Shown: positions 1 through 12,400 of the stretch, piece by piece
Layout: each line of letters opens with the position of its first letter
How positions within the stretch are numbered: the first letter of the stretch is position 1
DNA from: Distichodus sexfasciatus
Taxonomy: Eukaryota > Chordata > Actinopteri > Characiformes > Distichodontidae
Direction of reading: 5' to 3'
Length of the DNA stretch: 64,000 nt
Assembly (NCBI GenBank): GCA_032718565.1
Contig: JAVGVS010000157.1
Location: 732,355-796,354, forward strand
Notes under the pieces: model-generated
The model's database searches: none
What the model was told of the DNA's origin: nothing
What the model saw: the letters and a program-made list of their open reading frames with translations, nothing else
Position numbers and translations under genes: made by a program

Positions 1-1009
1 CTGCATCGATTCAGAACCATGTAAGTCAGCATCACAATGCATTGACTGTGATTAATTTCAACACCCCTAATCAATACATCGATTCAGTAAACAATAACTG
101 ATGACATCATGAATAAAAACATTGATCAGACATCATAGATTTAAAATGGCACTTCATATGCAACAGAAGATCTATTTCTATTAAAGGAGAGTCACTAAAA
201 ATGCCTGGATTAGATCAGGAATATAAATATGCAGTTATAGTTCAGCTGCTTTTCGTGATTTGATATGGTATATTTAAGTGAGTTCTAACTTTAGTCTAGT
301 AACGTACTGAATCATGTTTTCACATTCCTGGAGTTCGAGAACGACAGTAAAGAGCTAACGGTCCAAATAGTATGTCAAGTTTATAGCGTGATGCAAGAAA
401 AAAACCCTTCAACTGTGACATACACTATTGTACTGCAAATGTCACAGTATGCCTGCTGTAAAAATACAAAGACGCGGCTGCTAGTCTTATACCATATATT
501 TACAGTGCCTTTATTTTATTTTATCATTTTTTACAGCATAGTCCTGTTTGCAGTCCAACTTGCAGCTGTTCCGCCGCTACACCTCTCCGCATGTGGGTTG
601 TTGTTCTGACATTTTGCTGTGTGTCAAGGCTCTGATTAGATACGATTGTGAGTTCAGAGAAAGTGCAGTCAGGCGGAATGAAGGAAAAAGGTCATCGGCT
701 CAAACAGGTACGTCCACTAGATCCAGCAGTTAGTCACAACAAGCCAAGCGCAGCGTTATGGAAATCACTTCAGAGATAAATTGCCACGTCTTGACATCAA
801 ATGTCAAAGCAATAAAAACTACAACTCGAGAGCTAAAGAAATCATGGAATCATGGAATCAGCGAAGACCTGTGGTTAGAAATCTAACAGCACTACAATAG
901 TCAACCTCTTGGTTCTCGTCTTCTAATTTGTTACTTCTAGTCATGTAATGTTTAGGGTCCGTCCACTAGATGCGTGCCGCACGGTTTACAAGAATCGCAA
1001 TTGTTGTGG

Positions 1010-1440
1010 TTCTTTACAGTGTTTTATACATGCAACACACAATTCCAAAGGCAAATCATACGATTATACTGTTTAATTTCCTTAACAACGCCAACTCTCG
1101 CTCATAATCTGTGTTCCTGATGGATTTAGCGCCACAGGATTAGGGACCATCACAAAATTACAAAACTGTGTTTTGAGACGTTATTTTAATAAGAAATAAT
1201 GTAGCATGTACATATGGGTGTGTAATTATTACATTGAGTTAGGAAAAGAGTATTTAAGTCAAGTATTTCCTTAAGCATAACAATAATCTCAGACTCCTCC
1301 TCCCAGAGAAATACACAACTTATTAATTAAAACCTGCTATTGGATTGGTACTGGGGATCAGTCGATATCCAAACCCCAAGTATCGGTATCAGTACTGAAA
1401 AAGTCGGAGCATGCCTTCTTACTATTAATATTATTACAAC
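1010..1440. repeat. Interspersed repeat, uninterrupted relative of the 46.4 kb copy
   Basis: Shares a run of collinear blocks with 46358-47760, including CTGTGTTCCTGATGG and CTCCTCCTCCCAGAGAAA, but without the 1.0 kb insertion. The right end contains TCGATATCC..GTATCGGTATCAGTACTG. The family is not named with confidence. Confidence 0.6.
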
Positions 1441-2841
1441 ACACCATTTATAATTAGACCCTCAAGTTCTACTGAATACTGAAAGAAAATCACTTTTTGT
1501 ATTATCACTATAATTACAAATGCTGCAAACCCAAGTCAATTCATCTTCTGTCCAATTGCCAGAAAGAAAGAGAGAAAGCAAGCAAGCAAAGAAGGCAAGA
1601 GAGGATTCCGACTGCATTTCTCCGTCACCGAGGCAGCATTTGCATTCGCCCAAACTGAAGCCTCTTCCTCTGGCTGAGAGAAAGCTAAACAAAAACACCT
1701 TTGTGGTGAGGCGGTTGGTGCTCTGACTGGCCTGACAACAGCTGCTGCTGCTGCTGCTCTGTCAGAGCCGGCACGCTCATTTGTCACTGGGATAAAAGGG
1801 ACGAGCCGAGTGACCAACCAGGTCGGTCAGCTCGCTTCTCCCCCCACCCGGAGATGGTGAAGGGGGAGTTCAGGAAAAAAAGATCCTTGTGTCTGGAGCA
1901 AGATGCATGTTAAACACTGGAACATTCAAGAGTGGTAAAGCAAAAGAGGGGCATTGAGGAAAGAAAATGTTAATCGTCTCACGTGAACAGTGTCGAGAGA
2001 AAAACCTCAGAAAACACACAAAAACAACAAAGGAACTGTCAGTTCTGACGTTCTACATTTTTTTCTTCAACTCGCAAAACATAATAAATCTATTCAAACC
2101 CTAAACTACTGCAGGACATCATATCAGAACCCAAGTTGGAGATGCCAGTTGAGTTCTGTAATACAGAAAACATGCAATATGTCTGAGCTACACTGTCAAA
2201 GGAACAAAGTCTCTCAGTCTGATTTGTCAACAGAACCAGGGTCCTACAAATAGGAAATGGCCATTTTGCAACATGTTCTTGGCTCAAGACGGCGCCAAAA
2301 ATAGAACGGATTGTGTTTTATTCATTGTCATTGTAAAGCTAAGAGTTCAAAAGGCAGATTAACAAAAATCCATGTTGTTAAGTGTGCTTACGTGATGAGG
2401 TGGGGAGTGCGTATGTATGTGCGTATATACTGTATATATATGTCCCCCTTTTACTTGGGCCAAAGAAGCCATCTGTCCACACAGTAGGACGGGACATATG
2501 CGAGTCGCTTCATTAGCTGGTGCCCTATTAAAGAACGCCAATAAAACGCATGGTATGAGATCTATATGGAGCGGTGAGCCAAAATAAATCCTGTATTATC
2601 GGGTTGAAGGTGAAAACATGTCAGGCACGGTCATGGTCACATATTGCACAGTGCGTTTCACTTTTAAAATCACAGTGAAGGCCTAGTTCAAGGCAAGCCA
2701 CAGATGCAGTAATGTGGCTAAATTGAAAGTTGTGAAAAAGATGGAGTACCAAGTGTGGGTGTAGAATGTGTGTGAACTCGCATTCAAATGTGATGAGGAA
2801 ATTTCAAAGCGTGCATCATATGGCAGTTGGTAATGTAACAG

Positions 2842-3292
2842 TTAGGGAGCTAGCCCCGTGATCAGAGGGTTGCCGGTTCAAGTCCCAGACCGATAAAGGT
2901 AGCACAGAGGTATATTGAGCAAGGTATTGCAACTTCCGCTTGCCGCAAGAACGGCCGAGTCCCTTGCTGTCTTCAAACATCGTCTTAAGACACACCTCTT
3001 CAAAGAGTATTTAGGGGATTAATTTACCCCTTACTATCTATGTTGTCTTACCCATCAAAAAAAACAAACAAACAAACAAAAAAAAACACTAACATGTCTG
3101 TCTGTGAAATTTCGTTTTTCTCTAACCCATTTTTCGTTAAAGTATAAAACTTAGGCTGCGGTAATTTGGTTTAACTACAGTTGTTGACATAGTTTACAGA
3201 TCTAAGAACAGTCGTGGACTACAAAGCACTGTTGTAAGTCGCTCTGGATAAGAGCGTCTGCTAAATACTATAAATGTAAATGTAAATGTATT
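2842..3292 (+). repeat. tRNA-like SINE head and LINE-like 3' tail
   Basis: Around 2842-2900, GGAGCTAGCCCCGTGATCAG and GGTTCAAGTCC resemble an RNA polymerase III A/B-box pair of a tRNA-derived SINE. From about 2935, AACGGCCGAGTCCCTTGCTG, GACACACCTCTTCAAAGAGT and finally AAGTCGCTCTGGATAAGAGC plus GTCTGCTAAAT with a (AAATGT)n tail match the 3' end of a widespread teleost retroposon. It is not an intact tRNA gene. Confidence 0.6.
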
Positions 3293-3425
3293 GTCCTCAG
3301 GCACTGCTTAAAACAGCTGCCCACTGCGCCTTCACAGATGGGTCAAATGCAGAGGTCACACTGCGTTGTGGTGCACTGTATGTGGCATGCTGTGTTCACA
3401 ATGACAAACTCACTCACTCATATGG
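3293..3425 (+). repeat. SINE tail, plus orientation
   Basis: Carries the conserved body GCTGCCCACTGC..CTTCACAGATGGGTCAAATG, CAGAGGTCAC and the end GTGTTCACAATGACAAACTC of the main SINE family of this window. The head is missing. Confidence 0.8.
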
Positions 3426-3587
3426 AGAAAAAAACACAACAGGCATTTTTAAACTACTTCTACCACAGTACTATATAATAGTCTTACAGTTTATGGCTGT
3501 GCAATTAATATAAAACCGACATTCAGAGCCTCTAATCGACACAATCTTAGATATATTTCAACTCTTTGTGAAATTCTGTTTCAAAGA

Positions 3588-3838
3588 GTAACACAGTCAT
3601 TGTGAACACACCACAGCACAGCACAAAATGCACCACAACAAAATGTGACCTCTGCATTTGACCCATCCGTGAAGGAGCAGTGGGCAGCTAACAAGGGCAG
3701 CCCCTGGGGAGAAATGCTTGGGGACGGTACCTTGCTCATGAGTAGCTCAGTGATACCTTCACCAGTCCTTGGATTCGAACCAGCAACCTTCTGATCATGG
3801 TGCAAACGCCCCAACCGTTACGCAACCAACTGCTCCGC
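3588..3838 (-). repeat. tRNA-derived SINE, nearly full length
   Basis: On the minus strand it starts at GAGCAGTTGGTTGCGTAACG, with a B-box-like GGTTCGAATCC. It then has GAGCAAGGTACCGTCCCCAA, CTGCCCACTGCTCCTTCACG and ends GTGTTCACAATGAC. This is the most complete copy here. Confidence 0.85.
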
Positions 3839-4817
3839 AGGTTCTCTGTGTGTGTTTATGTACTGTCCCGTTAAAACATTATCACGCGATTCTACCCTGT
3901 TCAGTTTGTCAAAAAGTGTGTTTCCTTCAATTACTTTCAAGTCAGAAAATGTTATTGTCATTGGAAAAATATCCCAGCCTGAATAGTTGGGCATATTTAC
4001 AATACAAACCTTATTAGTGCGTTTACAAAAGTGGCAAAATCCAAACAAAAATTTTATTAATGACAGGTGATTAATCGCAATCGAGGTAAATGTTCAATTA
4101 GTCGTGATACTGATTTGACGTCATTTCGTCCAGCCCTAATTGTAATTCCGATTATTTCTCCCCAATATCGTTTTAACGCAAACAACCTGAGCAAATATAC
4201 AACACACACCTTTCACAAACCCGTCTGACTCACTCACATGCGGCTTAAAAGACAATGGCTAACATTAAAATGAAGGGGAAAAAACAACAATAAAGGTCGC
4301 GACACCAACTTCCAAAAAAGCTGTCACAAGCTGACGACTCGCCCAAGCAACAGTCCCTATAAAAACCGGAAATTACGTCACACGTCGGGCATGCCCATCT
4401 TATCACACACGGCGAGACGCGGTTCTACAGCAATATACGCGGTTTGTTTCTTGTTTTTTTAGGCGACCATTTAAAAGTTACGAAAGCGAGAAGATTAAGA
4501 AGTGTCTCAATGCATTTGGCGCAAAAACCTTCATCAACAGTTGTTTTTAGCGACCGGGCTGGACGCGCGCCGCATTGTTCTTCGCGAACGTCGCCAGTGC
4601 GTCGCGTTTGCGCAGAAACGTCGCTCCATTCGAGCACAAACGGTCTTTTCTGCACGAAAAGGGCGCAGCCAAAACTCCACACAACGCCGTTTATCCGCCT
4701 TCTCGCCTTTTATTCGCAACTCGACTTTTAACACCAACCTCATTTTCCCACACTCTCCATTTTCTCTTTACCACCTTCTTTCGCTCTTTTTAAAATAAAT
4801 TATTTAAAGAAACCAAC

Positions 4818-5284
4818 CTTATATACTTGTCCGTACGTGCCATTTCCAACCACCTCCACCAATTCGAATATCCCGGCAGGATCCTGGAGAGAAAACAAAG
4901 AAAAGCGGAAAAAGAGCGACAAAGGGGTTGGAAAAAGGTTCGACAAATGTAGAAAATGTTTTAACAAAACGCGAGAGATAAAACGAGGGCTATAAAGGAG
5001 GAAAAAAACAGCTGTTGCGCTTTAATCTCAAACACATGCCAGTGCATTTGGAACAAAGGAAAAAAGTCCAGTCAGACTTCGCCTGGAAATATACAGCGCT
5101 CGTCTGTTTTTTGCACAAAAACAGTAACATTTCCCAAATACTGTCTTTTAAATAGTCCCTTACAATTGTTGTTTTCAGAACAAGCTAAACGACAGTTGCT
5201 GGGTACTGGCCTTGTCTAAATACCCACCCGTAGGGAAGAAAGGTCTATGTCTACTAGACTTTTAGCCGGAGAGTCGTTCGCCAT
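4818..5284 (-). CDS. map4k4: MAP4K4 (HGK) Ste20-type kinase, first two coding exons only
   Basis: Two exons of a germinal-centre-kinase gene run leftwards and continue off the window. Coding exon 1 (5284-5228, 19 codons) reads MANDSPAKSLVDIDLSSLR and ends at the donor CGG|GTGGGT. Exon 2 (4883-4818, 22 codons) follows a TCTCCAG acceptor and reads DPAGIFELVEVVGNGTYGQV plus YK before AAG|GTTGGT; both junctions are phase 0. GNGTYGQV is the glycine-rich ATP loop of the kinase domain. The family (MAP4K4, TNIK, MINK1) acts in JNK signalling, cytoskeletal dynamics and cell migration. The N terminus MANDSPAK..VDIDLSSLR and VEVV before the loop match MAP4K4 as I recall it, better than TNIK (MASDSPARS, VELV) or MINK1. 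The rest of the kinase, coiled-coil and CNH domains lie left of position 1. No third exon was recognised in 1-4817, so intron 2 exceeds 4.8 kb. The start is the first ATG, with G at +4. Confidence 0.93.
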
Positions 5285-5560
5285 CTTTTCAATAATAAAT
5301 AGGAAAAGCGCGGCGCAAGGCTCGTCTTAGCTCTGAGGCAACAATGGCTAAACGTGGCCGCCTTTCTACATCTGCGGCCGATAATCCTCGATGGAAAAAG
5401 AAGTCAAAAACGATCTTTCTTGCGCTGAGAGACGCGGTTAGTCCATGTCGAGGTGGCGAAGCGACTGACCGAACGCTGGTCCCAATCCTCAACTCTGAGT
5501 GTTCGTCTCTGATGGCTCTCTGCTACCTATCAAGTGTACTTGGACTCCCTACGTAGGGCG
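5285..5560 (-). promoter_or_regulatory. map4k4: Probable 5' UTR and promoter region of map4k4
   Basis: The 275 bp upstream of the map4k4 ATG are richer in CpG than the surrounding AT-rich DNA and run directly into the start codon in the minus direction. No TATA box was seen close to the ATG. A plus-strand open frame of 70 codons (5344-5556) lies antisense in this region and matches nothing I know; I treat it as chance. The transcription start cannot be placed from sequence alone. Confidence 0.45.
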
Positions 5561-5599
5561 CTCGACTTGCTCCTTTGGCTGTACGTCTGGAAACTACAT

Positions 5600-6655
5600 A
5601 AATTTTTGGTCAAAGTATAACTTAATATTTAAGCCCCCCTAAAGTAAATTTAAAAAGCGTAAAGGTGAAATGCAAATATATTTAACTTTTAAAACGTATT
5701 TACAAGAAACAACAAATGTACAATTAATAATAAACCTGTTTATACTTACACAATAATCCTGTATCCCAATTATTAACATTTTTACCTTTTAACTGTCTCA
5801 GAACAAACCACCAAAGCAGATTACAGATAATTTTATGGTACGGGACATCTATCACTCTGTTATAATTTTGTATTTTGTGCATTTTGCATTTTCAAAATTC
5901 TTAATTCTTACAAAAAGGTCTTTGAGTCAGTTTCTCCACAGATGTCTGGAAATTCTTGAAATAAACTCCAAATATTTATAAAATATGTTGTTAGTTTTAT
6001 TGTATTATGCTAAGTATCAATTAGTCTTTGAACGTTACATTTACTTTCCCATGTACGTTAACTTTCAGATATGCCTTACCTTGTCTCCACTAAAATTAAT
6101 TCTTATCACAATGAACAAACTGATATTTACAATAGTGATATGAGTGCACATAATCCATAACTTCTACTATAATCCCTGCACAAGTTATCATTATTTTTAA
6201 ACCGATGTAAAATAAAGCGTTAGTGTTTGACAATTTAGTTTGCTCGATTCGTTTTCCCCTCAGTGCACTATGTAGGGATTTAGGCGCCAGCGCTACACGC
6301 ACCCGTAAAGCTCACAAACACAGGAAGCCGGTGCTGATTCACGCGGAGCGAATAAGGGCAGGGCTTATTAGGCAAAGCGAGCTGGAGGAGTGCGGGTTAT
6401 TCACAATGTTCACAATCACGACACGACAGCATTCGGAGAAACTCTTGCGAGATTAAAAAGAGCAAAAATGAGTCCGAAAACAGCTTTTGTTTTCGGAGCG
6501 GAAGCTAACGGTCCGGGGAGCGCACGTGGGCTCTCGGTCGGCTCGGTGGAATTGTTGGGTGTGGCGAAGGAAACAATCGGCTTATAGTTTACAGAAGGCC
6601 AATAAATCAGCCAGTGTCAACTGATTTGAACTGTAACATGGTGAATAGCCTCCTC
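5600..6655. other. Intergenic DNA upstream of map4k4
   Basis: AT-rich to about 6.2 kb, then a moderately CpG-rich patch (6.24-6.56 kb, for example GATTCACGCGGAGCGAATAA and GGCTCGGTGGAATTG) with short open frames. No gene was recognised; a distal promoter or enhancer is possible but unproven. Confidence 0.4.
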
Positions 6656-6659
6656 ACTG

Positions 6660-7105
6660 CTCATAGGAAAAGCTTCATTCCTGGCCGTTTTACAGGCGCA
6701 AAAAAGACCCCTCTGAGGCAGGTTTTGTTAAAGGGGCATGAACCCCACTGTAGAGTTGTTTTAACGGGACAAGAAACCTTATGAGATGGATTTAGATAAT
6801 GGGGCATGAAACCCTCTGACACGGGTTTGGTTAAAAGAGCAAGAAACCCTCTAATCAAAAGAGCAGGACTTCTGTTAAAGGGGCATGAAACCCTCTGAGG
6901 CAGGTTGGTTAAAGGGGCATGAAACCCTCGGGCCAGTTTTATTAAAGGGGCATGAGTCAATCTGAGGTGGGTTCGGTTAAAGGGGTTTGAACATCTCTGA
7001 GGACCCCCTCCAATTCAGCCTCAGTTAAAGAGGACGTGAAAACTTGAGACGGGTTCAGTTACACGGACAGGAAACCCTCTAAGGCAGGTTTTGTTACGGG
7101 GCAGA
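6660..7105. repeat. Degenerate minisatellite, ~33-bp unit
   Basis: About a dozen imperfect tandem units of the type GGTTAAAGGGGCATGAAACC followed by CTCTGAGGCA, with unit length varying around 30-36 bp. The middle units (about 6870-6960) are the most regular. The minus-strand open frame with repeated SCPFN-like blocks is only the repeat translated. Confidence 0.85.
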
Positions 7106-7529
7106 TTTGTGTATGTGTGTTTCTGGACACTGTTTTAGCAATTAGGAGTCCAGAAAGGCAAAGCCTGAAACCAAGCCAACAGACTCCCCATCCAGTCACT
7201 TTCCTCCTTCCTCCATCTTTCTCTTCATCTGTTTGACCATTTCCTGCATTAGTCATCAGGGCTGAGCTGATCGTTCCCGAGCGATTTCGGGCTTTTGGCC
7301 AAGTCAGCATGAGGCTCGATCCAACTCCCAGATGGTTCATATGTTTACTAGAGGTCTTTCAGCAGGTTGATTATTCAGACTATTCACACGTCTGAAGTGA
7401 ATATCAGGATTTTCATTTGCGGTCCAGACGAGGTTATTCGACCAAAAATAAGTTTACAGGTGTCAAGATTGGATTTTTTATTTGTCACATAAATAGGTAG
7501 ACAAAGACTACATAAATTTAACAAAGTGA

Positions 7530-7745
7530 TTATTTGTGAACACACCACAGCACAGCACACAATGCACGACAATGAACTGTGACCTCTGCATTTGACCCAC
7601 TGGTGAAGGAGCAGTGGGCAGCTTTTTAGAATGCCCGGCGCTTGGGTATGGTACCTTGTTTATAAGAACCTCAGTGGTACCTTTAACGGTCCAGGATTCA
7701 AACCGGGCGACCTTCTGCCAACAGCCTAACCATTACTCTACCAGC
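7530..7745 (-). repeat. tRNA-derived SINE copy
   Basis: Same family, minus orientation: GTGAACACACCACAGCACAG at the left, GACCTCTGCATTTGACCCAC in the middle and a B-box remnant (GGATTCAAACCGGG on plus) at the right. Diverged. Confidence 0.8.
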
Positions 7746-9329
7746 ACTAACTGTTGTTAGTACTGTGTTGTTTAGACTCATCCTGAGAAACAGCCCCTTT
7801 GGAGATAAATAGTTTTCAATTAGATTCTGATCACTAACCAAAACAGAAATGGAAGAAATAAAGTTTCAAACCAAATAATGAGTGGTATGGTCACTGATTG
7901 CCAAATTAAGTTACTGCCTTGGAAAACAACAATGACCTAAAAGAAAAATGAGAAAAAGTGGGGAAAGAGTGAATTATGGTGAGGATCAGTATACCAGTAA
8001 CACAACAAAATACAGAAGTGCTTTCCGCTGGTTATAAACTGAAAGACAGGACGGACCAGTCAGGTCAGGTCAGGGAAAGACACACAAACACAAGTACAAG
8101 GCTCCAGACAGAGCACAAGACAAACAAGCAGTGTCTCTGTTGTGAGAAAACATTGAGACCCGTCTGTCTATTAATCAACATTTCTGGATACGAGCTCTTA
8201 ATATTTATGCTTAAGTAAAAGTTCTATCTGCACAACCAAGACTTCGCTCCTCCTACAAAGACTAGAAATGGAAGAGTTTACAGCTGATCAGCTGACCAAA
8301 AAAAAGAATATAAATGAATATCCTTTATATTTGGAAATCTAAACAAAACAAGAAATTATTCTCCAAATTCAAGCAAAAATTTTATTGGCTCATGTCATTT
8401 TTTAAATTAGCTTATGTGTAAGATTCCATGGGTCACTGTTATTGCAAACGAAACAGTTTTGCTTGAGGGAGGAGATGTACAGTGATGATAAGAAAGTGCT
8501 GAGTGGTGTCGTGGAATTTTGCCATAAGACACACCGTGAGATCAGATCCAAGAAAAGTTGCTCAACGCAAAGCGTGACTCAGACTCAGCTGGGATGCTAC
8601 TGTCTGTAGCAGTGTATTACAAACCCAGTTGAGAAACTAGTTACACTTACAGCATTTGCAGCCGACACACTCAGACCAGATTGACCTCGACTTTCCTAAT
8701 TACATGAAGTCATCCTGGAATTAAAACAGGACCAAACCGGGTTTCAGCTTAGTTCTTATACAAGTATCTCATCGCCAGGTCAGCACCACCATATCCAAAA
8801 ACATTAATTGAGTGTGGAGAATGGGCAGAGAGTGAGACAGAGACAGAATAAACACAAATATTGAAGGCAAATAGTTAATACAAGACATTAAGAATGTCCT
8901 CAAAGAAGAGTGAGGCATTCAGAAACTCCTGATTTAAAATTAGATGCTAATATTAAGCCTGCCTAAATTTAGTGATGTCTAAATAAACTTGACAAATAAA
9001 CAGTAGGGGTTTTACGATACATCAACCTACATCAATTCAATGATCAAGGAGTCTATGGCATCGATCCAAAATGAGCACATTGATCAGACATACAGTACAT
9101 ATTGTAATATGCCTTAATAAACAGCGTGCAAACGTTCAGGCCATGTTTAATGTTCCAGGCATCAACTACTGTCCACTGCATGAAAACACTGCTTGTTTTG
9201 TATTTGTTGAAGACGGCTTCTATAAAGACAAGCCTCAGTAGCTACTCACCAAGTCAAATAAACAAAGCAACAATGTTGGAATACGCCTTGTTTTTTCAGA
9301 TGTTATTTCAAAGCTCTGAGGATATATAG

Positions 9330-9730
9330 GTAAACCTCAACTTACGATAAAGATGCGTTGCGATGACCAGATCGTAACTTGACAATAAACTTATGGCTAC
9401 CAGCAGAAGACATGCTTGGGCTAAATTTCCACTAAATTTGGGCTTTGCTACATCAAACACAGAAAAAATATGGGCTGTTCGGGACAACCGAACTCTGTCG
9501 ATCGCTGGCAACAGTGATGCATCTCACAAGCCGGGAGAGGCGTCCATCCCGGCAGCATCGCAAAGCATTGTACATACATACATACATACATACATACATA
9601 CGCTTCTATGTTTGCTTGCTGCACGGAACTTACAATTTTTTATTTACAATTTAGTCGTATCGCTATCATCATTGTAAGATTGAAAAATCTTAAGTTGAAC
9701 CATCATAACTTCAAGGACCATCTGTATATT
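9330..9730. repeat. MITE-like repeat with internal (CATA)n
   Basis: The left end CCTCAACTTACGATAAAGAT and right end TTAAGTTGAACCATCATAAC, both near-palindromic to each other, bracket about 400 bp holding a (CATA)n run at 9571-9604. Short open frames inside are not convincing. Confidence 0.45.
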
Positions 9731-10244
9731 GAGATATCCAAAGATAGCTCATTCTGTCTCTTTTCACAGTTGAAAGAGATCATATTTTTGCATCTTAATG
9801 AATAATGAATTTAATGCAAATATCTAAAAAAAAAATCCCTCCAATACACACACACACTCTCAGTCACACAGTGGGCCGTAGATTACTGCTTAGTGTGCAC
9901 CGGCACCATTTGTTTTTCAGTGGAAAAGGGGTCACTGCAATTTCCCTAAAGGAAATTGGCAATTGTTAGTGGAAATAAGCTTTAGATGGCCACCTTGAGA
10001 CTAAGATTAGCATATGTTTTAGAGGTATGCTAGATGTAGTAAATGATATTCTAACGTTCGCCCTAGTTATACGTTTAAATGTCATGGTGTATGAAGAGGG
10101 AGGTGTTTGTCACGCTTTCAGCCCTCAGGGTCTGCTGTTCAGAACAGGGTCAGTTGAAGAAAAAAAAGGATGAGGAAGAGGAACTTGTTTGAGTTTCACT
10201 GATAAGGCTGATGTCCTCTGTGATGTCTGGTTTGTGTATATAGG

Positions 10245-10535
10245 GGTGGTAGGATATTTGACTATGGATCAAGAGGTTGTGGCCTCAGATCCAGCTCCAG
10301 CCATCAGTGGGACCATGAGCAAGACCCTTACTTAACAGACTTTATTTCCTGGACCGGTAATGGTACCACTGAGACACTCATGAGTAAGGTACAGTCCCCA
10401 AACACTGCTCCCCGGGAGCTGCCAAAAAGCTGCTCACCACTCCTTCACCGATGGGTCAAATGCAGAGGTCACGTTTCATTGTGGTGCACTGTGTGATGTG
10501 CTGTGTTCTCAATGACAAATAATCACTCAATTAAA
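10245..10535 (+). repeat. tRNA-derived SINE copy
   Basis: Plus orientation: diverged head from about GTGGTAGGATATTTGACTAT, body CACTCATGAGTAAGGTACAG, CACTCCTTCACCGATGGGTC, tail GCTGTGTTCTCAATGACAAA. Confidence 0.8.
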
Positions 10536-10794
10536 TACAATTATTGGGATGCACGATAAGAGAATTATTGGCCAATGCCTATATCTGCCTATAAGTTCCA
10601 CTGCACGCTCAAAATTTTGGAACAAAAATAATGCCATAGTTCTGACATTTCTAACATAGTGCCAAGTCAAGTGAGTGTAAAAGTCGAGCAAGGGCGGAGC
10701 ATTTAAGAAAAAATCACTTCCCGCCCTATATGGTGTACCAAGTCAAATAGAGCACGTGTGACATGCCTGGCATAAGCACTACCTTTCCTCTTCT

Positions 10795-11040
10795 TCTTTA
10801 ACCGCTTAATCCCACCCGGGGTCGCGGGGGGGAACTGGAGCCTATCCCGGGAACTGACAGGCGCAAGGCAGGGAACAGCCCTGGGCAGGCGCCAACACAC
10901 TGCAGGGCACACACACTCACACAATCACACACACATTCACACCTTACGAGGCCAATTTACCTATATCGCATGCCTTTGGACTGGGGCCACCCCACGGCCA
11001 TCCCCAGGGTTCGAACCCAGGACCTTCGCGATAAGCACTA
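10795..11040 (-). repeat. Mermaid/DANA-like SINE nested in another repeat
   Basis: GGAACTGGAGCCTATCCCGG, GCAGGGCACACACACTCACA, GCATGCCTTTGGACTGGGGC and GGTTCGAACCCAGGACCTTC, in that order, are the reverse complement of the Mermaid/DANA-type SINE known from zebrafish. It interrupts a repeat whose two parts are at about 10541-10790 (GGGATGCACGATAAG...) and 11035-11185 (...TATCGTGTGTCCCTA). Confidence 0.65.
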
Positions 11041-12400
11041 CCTTTTCAACGTGCAATAAATGGCCATCAAATCTCAGCTAAAAATATCGGGCAAATCTAA
11101 GCATCGGACCAATGCCGATGAGTTTTTAAAAAACAGTTATCGGTTGATTCTAATACGATTCCGATATTATCGTGTGTCCCTACAATATTTTATTGCTTCA
11201 GCGGACAACAAATCTGCTGATATAAGTCTGCAACAATTTGATTTCAACAGGATGGGATCCAGCCACTGATATGAGACAATACCACTGTATAAGGTGATTT
11301 AACATAATCACTTCCATTCACATCAAATTACAAAAAGCAACTGAAAGACAGACAGAAAACAGTCCTCCTAAAGGGATGTTACAATGATCAATGTTTTCAT
11401 TTTGGATGGATGTTATGGGCTAGCTGATCACTCAATCGATGCAGATTGATGTATCACTGCATGAGAAAGCTACAGACTTACAGAAGCGCACAAACAGATT
11501 CTTACACCTAGACATAGCAGCACAGCTGATAGTTCAATAGTGCTTTTTGTACAATGGGAGTACACATGAGCATGAATAGATTTACATCTAGAAATGTGTT
11601 CAACGTGACCTTCGACCAGGTCGACACGCAAGTGCACCCACACACTCACACAAGAACGGCTAATAGTCATGTACTGGATTCTAACGGCATGATACGAAAG
11701 CCTTTTAAGAAAATACTCATCCATACAAATATTAGAAATCCTAAATGACAAAAAGGACTGAAAAGGGTGTGGTGGGAAACTGAGGCGACAAATTTCAAAC
11801 TTGACAAGCGGAGCCTGCTCGCACGGGCATGTCTGGACATGTCATTTTGCGGTAGTTAATGTGATTGTGGCTGGTGTCTGTTCGAATTGGAAAAGATCAA
11901 TTTGCACTTCATTACATGAACAAAGAAAAACATATGATGTATAATGGAGCGTCATTCTTTCTTTACCTTGACATTTTCACGTCATTAAATGAAACCACTT
12001 ATCAAACTGTCAACTATCCTACTTCCCCAAACCTGAGATATGTGGAACTGAATATAGTGTTCCACAAACTGTTATTAAAGCTGTTTACAGCCAGTCACTT
12101 GACACCAAATACAGTCAAAGTAAAAAGTATGAGAACCCCTTGGAATTTTCTATATTTATGTCTAAATCCCATATAAAACATAGTGTCCTATAAAGATACA
12201 CAGACTTTTGACCATATTGAATAAATCATTCAAACTGTGAAACTGAAGGTTGGAAAAAGTAAGTGAACCCCAGGTTAATGACTTTTTAAAAAGCTCATTG
12301 CAGTCAGAATTTAGCACACCTGGAGTCCATTTAATGAAAGAGTTCAGTGGTGTGGCCTAGAAAGGTTTGAGTTTGGGCTTTTGACAAGAAGCATATCCAG

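Larger units (their letters stand above)
1..4817 (-). other. map4k4: Part of map4k4 intron 2, with interspersed repeats
   Basis: No coding exon was recognised on either strand. The stretch contains diverged repeats, several listed separately: a MITE-like piece at about 1-130, a repeat copy at about 1010-1440 related to one at 46.4-47.8 kb, a retroposon-like tail at 2842-3290 and two SINE copies at 3293-3838. Positions 4050-4140 resemble the end of a short repeat that ends in CCAGCCCTAAT. A CpG-rich patch at 4370-4700 on the intron side of exon 2 has overlapping short open frames on both strands but no recognisable protein. Confidence 0.7.
7750..12111. other. Repeat-rich intergenic DNA
   Basis: Besides the listed SINE and MITE copies, it has MITE-like remnants with ATCGAT..GATGCA motifs near 9.00-9.10 and 11.39-11.46 kb, and a (CA)n near 9.85 kb. 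Short open frames at 7976, 11470 and 11865 have no recognisable relatives. No gene was seen. Confidence 0.5.

Noticed and set aside
2842..2900. Possible tRNA gene (B-box GGTTCAAGTCC)
   Set aside because: No cloverleaf can be closed around it and SINE sequence follows; it is a tRNA-derived SINE head.
5344..5556. 70-codon plus-strand frame starting MAKRGRLSTSAADNP with a good start context
   Set aside because: It is antisense to the map4k4 5' UTR in CpG-rich DNA, has no recognisable relative and ends without a splice signal; probably chance.
6661..6960. 99-codon minus-strand frame with repeated CPFN/APLTN blocks
   Set aside because: It is the translation of the degenerate minisatellite; the repeats come from DNA tandem units, not a protein repeat family.
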